Assembly (NCBI GenBank): GCA_030431485.1
Contig: JAUIIR010000029.1
Location: 1-48,865, forward strand
DNA: 48,865 nucleotides
Source of the DNA: Alphaproteobacteria bacterium
GTDB lineage: Bacteria; Pseudomonadota; Alphaproteobacteria; Rhodobacterales; Rhodobacteraceae
Direction: 5' to 3'
The notes under the pieces were generated by a model. That model saw only the letters and a program-made list of their open reading frames with translations, made no database searches and was not told the DNA's origin. The position numbers and the translations under genes are program-made. This document shows positions 18,323 to 24,578 of this stretch, in pieces (position 1 is the stretch's first letter; each line of letters starts with the position of its first letter).

Positions 18323-20148
18323 AAGCGGTCGCCAATCTGATCCGGCCGTTTGATCCGGCAGAAGGCCCCCCTCCGCAGGCGATCCTGCCGTTCATGCGCT
18401 GGGCACTGCGCGGTTCGGAACGCGCTATTCTGCTTGCGTTTGTGATCACCTTCGTCACCGGCATGTCAGAACTTGTTGCCGCGCGTTTCACAGGCTGGGT
18501 GATTGATCAGACGGCTGCCGCGGAACAGGGTGCATTTTGGGCGACTTTCTGGCCAGTTGTTGTGGTCGGTGTCGCGTTCTTTCTGGTGATCCGTCCTCTG
18601 ATTTTTGTGATGGACGCTGGTGTGACCAGTATCCTGCTGGGACCGAACCTCTATCCGATGGTACTGGCGCGATTGAACCAGCACACGCTTGGCCATTCGA
18701 TGCAGTTCTTTGAGAACGATTTCGCCGGCAGGCTCAGTCAGAAGGCGTTGCAGACGGCACGGGCGCTGACCGATCTGGTGATAGAAGTTTCAGATGTGGT
18801 TGTCTACTCGGTGGCCATGTTTGTCGGGGCTTTTATCCTGATGGCCACAATTGATGCGCGCCTGTTGTTGGTATTTGCCATTTGGGCCGTATTTTATGTG
18901 GCCGCATTGCGCTATTTTATTCCACGGGTGCAGGCCCGGTCTAAAGCGCGCGCGGGGGCGCGGACCCAAGTCACCGGGCAGGTGGTCGACATCTATTCGA
19001 ACATTGCGGCGGTTAAACTGTTTGCACGTGATGCCGACGAAGACAGTGCCACCCGCAATGCACTTGAGGCCTATCGGGAACGGTCGCTGGATTTCGGAAA
19101 GCTGTCTGCAGTCTTTCGTATGGTGCTCATGACGCTTGGGGGCATTTTGCCCCTGTTTGCCATCCTCGGTGCGCTTTGGCTGTGGAGCGCAGGCAGCGCA
19201 ACGGCGGGCGACATCGCGATGACAGCAATGATCACCACCCGTCTGTCCATGCTGACCAACCGACTTGGACGCGTGGCCATGTCCATCTTCACCAATATCG
19301 GTGAGGTCGAAGACGGAATCGGCACTTTGACAACTCAACATGGCATCACAGACAGGCCAAACGCGCAGAGCGTGGCGCCGAAGGGCCCGATCCGTTTCGA
19401 GAATGTGACCTTTGCCTATGGTGGGGCTGTCACCGCTTTGACGGACTATGATCTGACGATTGCCGAAGGCGAAAAGGTCGCGCTTGTCGGGGCGTCCGGC
19501 GCAGGCAAATCGACCGTCGTGTCACTTTTGTTGCGACTCTATGACGTGGAAACTGGGCGGATCACGCTTGGCGGCACGGACATCCGCGATATCACGCAAA
19601 CCGCATTGCGCAGTGATATCTCGGTCGTGCGTCAGGAAACCTCGATGTTCAATCGCTCGGCCATGGAAAACATCCGTTACGGGCGTCCAGGCGCGTCCGA
19701 GAAAGAGGTACTCGAAGCGGCTCGACGTGCCTCTGCGCACGATTTCATTGTCGATCTTGTCGATCACAAAAATCGCCGTGGCTATGATGCGCATCTGGGC
19801 GAACGTGGCGTGAAGCTTTCGGGTGGCCAGCGGCAAAGGATTGCCCTGGCCCGTGCCATCCTCAAGGATGCGCCGATCCTCGTTCTGGACGAGGCCACAA
19901 GCGCGCTTGACTCTGAGGTGGAGGCCGAAATCCAATCGGCCTTGACCCATGTGATGGATGGTAAAACCGTGGTCGCGATAGCACATCGCCTCTCTACCAT
20001 CGCCAGCATGGATCGCATCGTGGTGATGGATCAGGGTCGTATTGTAGAGGTTGGTACACATGATGCGCTTTTGGCGAAGGGTGGCCTTTACGCGCGGTAT
20101 TGGGACAGGCAGTCTGGCGGGTTTCTTGGTGCCGAAGCCGCCGAATAG
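18319..20148 (+). CDS. ABC exporter half-molecule 3 (membrane and ATPase domains fused)
   Basis: The third tandem paralogue, 609 residues, has six membrane segments and a complete ATPase: FENDFAGRLSQKALQ near residue 132, Walker A GASGAGKST near 392, signature LSGGQRQR, Walker B LVLDEATSAL and AHRLSTIAS. The region from the signature to the C-terminus is nearly the same as in half-molecule 2, which points to a fairly recent duplication of that pair. Exporters of this type work as dimers, so three halves could give a homodimer and a heterodimer, or alternative pairings. The start overlaps the previous stop by four bases. No periplasmic or outer membrane partner is encoded nearby. Confidence 0.93.
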   Translation: MKAVANLIRPFDPAEGPPPQAILPFMRWALRGSERAILLAFVITFVTGMSELVAARFTGWVIDQTAAAEQGAFWATFWPVVVVGVAFFLVIRPLIFVMDAGVTSILLGPNLYPMVLARLNQHTLGHSMQFFENDFAGRLSQKALQTARALTDLVIEVSDVVVYSVAMFVGAFILMATIDARLLLVFAIWAVFYVAALRYFIPRVQARSKARAGARTQVTGQVVDIYSNIAAVKLFARDADEDSATRNALEAYRERSLDFGKLSAVFRMVLMTLGGILPLFAILGALWLWSAGSATAGDIAMTAMITTRLSMLTNRLGRVAMSIFTNIGEVEDGIGTLTTQHGITDRPNAQSVAPKGPIRFENVTFAYGGAVTALTDYDLTIAEGEKVALVGASGAGKSTVVSLLLRLYDVETGRITLGGTDIRDITQTALRSDISVVRQETSMFNRSAMENIRYGRPGASEKEVLEAARRASAHDFIVDLVDHKNRRGYDAHLGERGVKLSGGQRQRIALARAILKDAPILVLDEATSALDSEVEAEIQSALTHVMDGKTVVAIAHRLSTIASMDRIVVMDQGRIVEVGTHDALLAKGGLYARYWDRQSGGFLGAEAAE

Positions 20149-20187
20149 GCCTCGACCTGGACGAAGGGCTGAGGCACAAGCCGCGAC

Positions 20188-21408
20188 ATGACAACGGTTA
20201 AGATCAAAAGACTTGGGCATCTGGGCGACGGCATTGCCGATGGTCCCATCTATGTGCCCTCTGCCCTGCCCGGTGAGATTGTGAGTGGCACACTGGAGGG
20301 TGAGCATCTTCGCGACCTCAAGATTGTCACGCCGTCCGAACACCGCGTTAAGCCGCCCTGCAGTCATGCGCGGTCCTGTGGCGGCTGCCAGTTGCAACAC
20401 GCGTCTGATGTCTTTGTGGCGGATTGGAAGCGCGAGGTGGTGCGGCAAGCCCTTGCTGCGCAAGGGATAGCCGTAGAACTGGATGAGCCCATCACATCGC
20501 CTCCCCGGTCGCGCCGACGCGCAACCTTTTCGGTCAAGCGCACCAAAAAGGGCGCCCTGGCGGGCTTTCACATGAAAGCGTCGGACACGATCATTGCGGT
20601 TCCAAATTGCCAGCTTGTGCATCCTGATCTGGTTGCCGCCTTGCCGATGGTCGAGGCGCTGGGCGTTCTGGGCGCTTCGCGCAAGGGCGAACTATCCGTT
20701 CTGGTGACGTGCACGGATACCGGGCTGGATGTATCTGTGAGCGGCGGTAAAGAAATGGATTTGGCAATGCATCAGGCATTGGCCGATCTGGCACGAGAGT
20801 ATGACCTTGCCCGCATTTCTTGGGACAGAGAAATCGCTCTGCAGCGCCGTGCGCCGGTGCTTGCACTTGCTCCGGCTGACCTGACGCCGCCACCGCGGGC
20901 TTTCCTGCAGGCCACTAAGGACGGCGAAACCGCCCTGATCACCGCCGTTAAACAGGCTCTCGCAGGGGCAAAACGCGTTGCCGATCTGTTTGCGGGTTGC
21001 GGTACTTTTGCATTGCCTTTGGCACAGGGCGCGATGGTTCATGCGGTTGAAGGCGACCGTGACATGATAAATGCGTTGGATCATGCGTGGCGGAATGCCG
21101 AAGGCCTTAAGCGGGTCACACACGAAGTGCGCGATCTGTTTCGCAATCCGTTGCAGCCTGATGAATTCTCCCGTTTCGACGCCGTTGTGATCGACCCGCC
21201 ACGCGCAGGGGCTGCCGCACAAGTTGCTGAGATTGCCCAGACGCGGATTTCTCGGATCGCCCATGTTTCGTGCAATCCTGCGACTTTTGCGCGAGATACA
21301 GCCACGTTGATCCGGGCGGGTTATGATCTTGAATGGGTTAAGGTGGTTGATCAGTTCCGTTGGTCGACCCATGTGGAACTGGTGGCGCTGCTGCGCTGGG
21401 GTAAGTGA
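20188..21408 (+). CDS. RNA uracil-5 methyltransferase with iron-sulfur cluster (RumA/RlmD family)
   Basis: The 406-residue protein should methylate C5 of a uridine in rRNA or tRNA with SAM. It has an N-terminal TRAM domain (KRLGHLGDGIADG), a four-Cys iron-sulfur site (PPCSHARSCGGCQ plus the Cys in VPNCQLVHP), a SAM-binding region with VADLFAGCGTFALPLA near residue 265, and the catalytic motif HVSCNPATFARD near 361 with the nucleophilic Cys. The cluster points to the RlmC/RlmD branch rather than TrmA. The exact target cannot be decided from sequence. The NaV channel gene follows after 12 bases, probably in the same transcript. Confidence 0.88.
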   Translation: MTTVKIKRLGHLGDGIADGPIYVPSALPGEIVSGTLEGEHLRDLKIVTPSEHRVKPPCSHARSCGGCQLQHASDVFVADWKREVVRQALAAQGIAVELDEPITSPPRSRRRATFSVKRTKKGALAGFHMKASDTIIAVPNCQLVHPDLVAALPMVEALGVLGASRKGELSVLVTCTDTGLDVSVSGGKEMDLAMHQALADLAREYDLARISWDREIALQRRAPVLALAPADLTPPPRAFLQATKDGETALITAVKQALAGAKRVADLFAGCGTFALPLAQGAMVHAVEGDRDMINALDHAWRNAEGLKRVTHEVRDLFRNPLQPDEFSRFDAVVIDPPRAGAAAQVAEIAQTRISRIAHVSCNPATFARDTATLIRAGYDLEWVKVVDQFRWSTHVELVALLRWGK

Positions 21409-21420
21409 CGGGGACACGAT

Positions 21421-22185
21421 ATGCGGGCCAGGGTCGCGGGCTTGATCGAACAGGATTGGGTGACGAACTTCATCATCGGAGTCATCGTCTTCAACGCCAT
21501 TCTGCTGGGTCTCGAAACCTCTGACGAGGTTATGGCGGTCGCTGGTCCGCTGATTCTGGCGCTCGACAAAGTATGTCTTGCGGTTTTTGTTATTGAAATT
21601 GCGCTGAAGCTGTTTGCCTACGGACTGCGCTTTTTCCGAAGCGGCTGGAACATCTTTGATTTCGTGATCGTGGCAATTGCGCTTGTGCCCGCGACGCAAG
21701 GATTTGCAGTCTTGCGTGCGTTGCGCATCCTGCGTGTGCTTCGGATCATCTCAGCCGCACCACGCCTGCGCCGCGTGGTTGAAGGTTTTGTGACCGCTTT
21801 GCCCGGGATGGGCAGTGTGTTCCTGCTGATGGCCCTGATTTTCTACATTGGTGCCGTTATGGCGACCAAGCTCTTCAGCGATGCCTTTCCCGAATGGTTC
21901 GGGGATCTCGGGCGCTCGGCCTATTCCCTGTTTCAGATCATGACGCTCGAATCGTGGTCGATGGGAATTGTACGCCCAGTGATGGAGGTTTTCCCTTGGG
22001 CTTGGGCGTTCTTCGTTCCGTTTATCATGGTCACGACTTTTGCCGTGGTGAACCTGCTCGTCGGTCTGATCGTGAACTCGATGCAAGACGCCCATGCCGA
22101 GGAATCCAACGAGAAGACAGATGCTTATCGTGATCAGGTTCTGGCGCGGCTCGAGGCCATCGAAAAGCGGCTGGATCAGCGGTAA
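21421..22185 (+). CDS. Bacterial voltage-gated sodium channel (NaV, NaChBac family)
   Basis: This is a single-domain channel subunit of 254 residues that should assemble as a tetramer in the inner membrane. S4 carries the repeated arginines R99, R102, R105 and R108 (LRALRILRVLRII). The selectivity filter is TLESWS at 175-180, the sodium-selective filter of characterised bacterial channels such as NaChBac and NaVAb. S6 (VTTFAVVNLLVGLIVNSM) follows, then a short C-terminal helix (DAYRDQVLARLEAIEKRL) with heptad-like spacing that could form the tetramer coiled coil. In marine bacteria such channels are linked to motility and pH response; that is family knowledge. GGGGACA upstream acts as the ribosome binding site. 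Confidence 0.94.
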   Translation: MRARVAGLIEQDWVTNFIIGVIVFNAILLGLETSDEVMAVAGPLILALDKVCLAVFVIEIALKLFAYGLRFFRSGWNIFDFVIVAIALVPATQGFAVLRALRILRVLRIISAAPRLRRVVEGFVTALPGMGSVFLLMALIFYIGAVMATKLFSDAFPEWFGDLGRSAYSLFQIMTLESWSMGIVRPVMEVFPWAWAFFVPFIMVTTFAVVNLLVGLIVNSMQDAHAEESNEKTDAYRDQVLARLEAIEKRLDQR

Positions 22186-22244
22186 TCAGCCGGAGTCCGA
22201 TCACGGTTTCGTTTCCCTGTATCGGTTGTTTTCTGGTACACTTG

Positions 22245-22270
22245 TGGAAAACAAAACGGGCAGTTTTCCA
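22245..22270 (+). promoter_or_regulatory. Hairpin abutting the start codon of the lipoprotein transpeptidase gene
   Basis: TGGAAAAC (22245-22252) pairs perfectly with GTTTTCCA (22263-22270) around a ten-base loop, AAAACGGGCA. The ATG begins at 22271. There is no good ribosome binding site outside the stem; the only G-rich bases are in the loop. Translation control is plausible. Confidence 0.5.
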
Positions 22271-22756
22271 ATGTTTCGACTTCTGTGTCTTCTGGCGCTG
22301 TGTCTGGGTCTGACGGCCTGCGGCAAATTCCCCACCTACGATGGTCCCGAGGTGACGCGGGTCGTGGTGCAAAAGTCAGATCGCAAAATGTATCTGTTGC
22401 ACCACAACGCGGTGCTCAAGTCTTATGATGTTGGCCTTGGATTTGCGCCTGAGGGTCACAAGCAGTTCGAAGGTGACGGCAAGACGCCCGAAGGCGAATA
22501 CATGATTGACCGACGCAATCCGAACAGCGCGTTCTACCTGTCCATCGGGATTGACTATCCACGTCCTCGGGACATTGAATATGCGAGCACAATGGGAAAG
22601 TCGCCCGGAGGTGACATCTTCATTCACGGCAGACCCTGGAAAAACCGCAAGGGTGGTCGCGATTGGACGTGGGGCTGTATCGCTGTGACCAATCGTGAAA
22701 TGCGCGAAATCTACTCGATGGTTCGCAACGGAACGCCAATCACGATTAATCCCTGA
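22271..22756 (+). CDS. Lipoprotein with L,D-transpeptidase (YkuD/YafK-type) domain
   Basis: The 161-residue product starts with a lipoprotein signal peptide ending in LTAC (Cys17), so it should be anchored in the envelope. The YkuD-type catalytic site is His119 (FIHG) and Cys136 in WTWGCIAVTN. The GCIAVTN form resembles the YafK/DpaA branch, whose characterised members cut or form bonds between Braun-type lipoprotein and peptidoglycan, so hydrolase rather than cross-linking activity is possible. The Trp before the Gly-Cys replaces the more common Ser or Thr. Start 22271 is fixed by the signal peptide; the frame upstream to 22094 lies inside the channel gene. It converges with the CAP gene across a 64 bp gap containing a palindrome. 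Confidence 0.86.
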   Translation: MFRLLCLLALCLGLTACGKFPTYDGPEVTRVVVQKSDRKMYLLHHNAVLKSYDVGLGFAPEGHKQFEGDGKTPEGEYMIDRRNPNSAFYLSIGIDYPRPRDIEYASTMGKSPGGDIFIHGRPWKNRKGGRDWTWGCIAVTNREMREIYSMVRNGTPITINP

Positions 22757-22776
22757 GAAAGGTCAGAATACTTGTC

Positions 22777-22802
22777 CCAATGTTTCGCGCGCGAAACATT
22801 GG
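22777..22802. repeat. Perfect 26-bp palindrome between convergent genes
   Basis: The left arm CCAATGTTTCGCG and the right arm CGCGAAACATTGG are exact reverse complements with no spacer. The palindrome lies in the 64 bp between the ends of the lipoprotein transpeptidase and CAP genes. No T-run follows on either strand. It may be a protein binding site or a shared transcript-end hairpin. The first 11 bases of the left arm are repeated at the transpeptidase start codon (22268-22278). Confidence 0.85.
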
Positions 22803-22820
22803 AACCGAAGTGGACCTAAC

Positions 22821-23375
22821 TCAGGACGGGGCGTTGATGGGGACAAAGCCCGTCTCTTCCGGGGCGCCAAGAACCAGATCCCACCAGATCTTGCCATTTG
22901 ATTCCTGATACCAGGAAAATCCCATATCGCGCGCCGAAGGGTCGAGCAGGACAGTCCGGGTGTTCGGCGCTTCCATCCAGGCGCCAAGCGTTTCCAGCTC
23001 GGTTTCATACGTCTCGGAAAGCGCTTCTCCCACCAGACGACCGTTGTAGCCGGCACGCTGGATACGGGTGATCGGAGATGACCCGTCGGATCCAAAATGC
23101 CAGGGACGGTTTTGCACGCTCATGTCCCGTGCATGTGTAGCCGCCGCTGCGTTCAGGCGGGCGTTCAGTTCGAGCGCCGGGGCGCCTGAAGCCTGACGCA
23201 ACGCGTTCAAAGCGTCCAACATCCGAAATTGAATGCGTCCGGTGTCGGATGAACGGATTCGATAGACTTGTGGAAGCGGTTTGCCGTCTGGCCCCAGAGT
23301 CGGTGCGGGTGGTGCTCCGGCGCAGGCGGTCAGCGCCAGTGCGGCTGCACCCAGAAGAAATGTTGAACGCTTCAT
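22821..23375 (-). CDS. CAP-domain (SCP/PR-1-like) lipoprotein
   Basis: The 184-residue protein has a lipoprotein signal ending in LTAC (Cys18) and then a CAP fold. Visible CAP segments are LDALNALRQASGAPALELNARLNAAAATHARDM (family helix and His) near residues 53-85, and WYQESNGKIWWDLVLG near the C-terminus. Bacterial CAP proteins are envelope proteins of mostly unknown biochemical function. I chose ATG 23375: a GGTGG site lies six bases before it, whereas 23381 would leave no spacing. It is divergent from the Tat-exported transpeptidase and convergent with the lipoprotein transpeptidase, so the three form an envelope group. Confidence 0.86.
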   Translation of the reverse strand: MKRSTFLLGAAALALTACAGAPPAPTLGPDGKPLPQVYRIRSSDTGRIQFRMLDALNALRQASGAPALELNARLNAAAATHARDMSVQNRPWHFGSDGSSPITRIQRAGYNGRLVGEALSETYETELETLGAWMEAPNTRTVLLDPSARDMGFSWYQESNGKIWWDLVLGAPEETGFVPINAPS

Positions 23376-23548
23376 GATCATCCACCCAAGTTTGGTCCAG
23401 AACGGGCTTAGCCTCAGTCATGGGGGGTGGCAAACACACAAAGCCGAGATTTGCCGATATGACATTCCTTTGAATTGCGACTGAGACATTCACGCAATAT
23501 AGGTGTCAGAGCAGTTTTCATTCCTTTTGCATTCGGAAAGGCCATGTC

Positions 23549-24148
23549 ATGGCAGAAAATCCGCGTTTTCCAGTGAACCGCCGCAGCTTTCTCGCGGGAA
23601 CCGCCGCTTTTGTGGCGACTCCTGCGTTTGCCCAGAACGTCAATGACGGTTCAACGGTCGAGATCGAACGTGACCTGTCACAGGTCGTGCGTCGCAACAT
23701 CTCGAGTTTCCGCACCCTCGATTGGCGTCCATACTTCGGTGATCTGAAGAACGGCGCCATCCTTGTGGATATCGATTCGCGCGCGTTGCACTATTGGGAA
23801 GAGAATGGGAATTACCGCCTATATCCATCTTCAGTTCCCCTGACCGAAGACCTCACCCGTCGTGGCCGCACCTCGGTGACCTTCAAGGATCCGGAACCGG
23901 ATTGGCGGCCAACGCCGTCCATGAAAATCAGAAATCCTGAGTGGCCGGACTATGTGCCTCCGGGTCCAGACAATCCACTTGGAACCCGTGCTTTGCACCT
24001 GAGCTGGACCTATTATCGCATCCACGGTACTCATGACACGCGCAAGATCGGGCGGCGTTCCTCGAACGGATGCATCGGGCTTTACAATGAGCATATCGAA
24101 GAACTTTACGAGTTGGCGAAAGTTGGCACACAGGTGTTGCTAATTTGA
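23549..24148 (+). CDS. Tat-exported L,D-transpeptidase (YkuD family)
   Basis: The 199-residue protein has a twin-arginine signal (NRRSFLAGTAAF, cleavage near AFAQ). The YkuD domain follows, with WRPYFGDLKNGAILVD near residue 59, His159 in YRIHGTHD and the catalytic Cys175 in RRSSNGCIGLYN. This is the classical HG...S-x-GCI arrangement, so the enzyme should form or exchange 3,3 cross-links, or attach proteins, in the peptidoglycan. It differs from the lipoprotein-type protein upstream both in export route and catalytic context. The start codon at 23549 follows an AAAGG site; 173 bp separate it from the divergent CAP gene. Confidence 0.92.
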   Translation: MAENPRFPVNRRSFLAGTAAFVATPAFAQNVNDGSTVEIERDLSQVVRRNISSFRTLDWRPYFGDLKNGAILVDIDSRALHYWEENGNYRLYPSSVPLTEDLTRRGRTSVTFKDPEPDWRPTPSMKIRNPEWPDYVPPGPDNPLGTRALHLSWTYYRIHGTHDTRKIGRRSSNGCIGLYNEHIEELYELAKVGTQVLLI

Positions 24149-24205
24149 CGACATGCACGTTGGGCTAGAAAGTCGTGCGATAAGATAGGTTTGCATTTGT
24201 CGCGA

Positions 24206-24235
24206 TATACTGGTTAGACAGTCTTACGAGGTAAG
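24206..24235 (+). promoter_or_regulatory. Possible -10 element and 5' hairpin of the 63-residue peptide gene
   Basis: TATACT at 24206-24211 matches five of six bases of a -10 box; no good -35 box lies at the expected distance. A transcript starting near 24218 would begin with a small hairpin, CTTAC (24223-24227) and GTAAG (24231-24235) around GAG. Confidence 0.35.
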
Positions 24236-24294
24236 TCTTGGGTGCCTGTCGTGTGCTGTTTTGCGCGCCGACATGCAAATATCTGGAGGTTAAT

Positions 24295-24486
24295 ATGAAG
24301 AAACTCGTTCTCGCCGCTGCGTTTGCTGGTGCTGCTTCGACAGCAATGGCCGGTTCTTACGCAAAAGACGACGTGGTCATGGAGCCGGTGGTTGTGGTTG
24401 AAGAAGCCGCAGCAAGCTCCTCGTCCGCAGGTCTCATCATCCCGCTGGTCGTTATCGCCCTGCTGGCTGCTGCTGCTTCGGACTAA
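24295..24486 (+). CDS. Small membrane peptide with signal sequence
   Basis: I do not recognise a named family. The 63-residue product has an N-terminal signal-like segment (MKKLVLAAAFAGAASTAMAG), an acidic middle (KDDVVMEPVVVVEE), a Ser-rich linker, and a C-terminal hydrophobic helix (GLIIPLVVIALLAAAASD). After cleavage it would be a peptide of about 43 residues anchored by one helix. It has a strong TGGAGG site, its own long leader and a textbook terminator, so it is very likely a real and well-expressed gene. Its neighbours are a cell-wall enzyme and a histidine kinase; no link to either can be shown. Confidence 0.85.
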   Translation: MKKLVLAAAFAGAASTAMAGSYAKDDVVMEPVVVVEEAAASSSSAGLIIPLVVIALLAAAASD

Positions 24487-24508
24487 TCCACAGCGGATTA
24501 TCTAAACG

Positions 24509-24539
24509 AAAAAGGCAGTGCGAAAGCACTGCCTTTTTT
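24509..24539. terminator. Bidirectional intrinsic terminator
   Basis: AAAAAGGCAGTGC pairs with GCACTGCCTTTTTT around a GAAA tetraloop. It ends the small peptide gene and, on the other strand, can end the convergent histidine kinase gene. Confidence 0.93.
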
Positions 24540-24578
24540 GATTCCAAAATCTTCGGGATTTCGATTTCTCACAGCACT

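Noticed and set aside
19522..20622. Long open frame of 366 codons on the minus strand across ABC gene 3 and the RNA methyltransferase gene
   Set aside because: It lies antisense to two clear genes, has no protein-like pattern, and such frames are expected in GC-rich sequence with strong codon bias.
22777..22802. parS (ParB) site
   Set aside because: The half-site TGTTTC/GAAACA matches, but the centre has six bases instead of four, and no partition genes are near. I keep the palindrome as a finding without this label.
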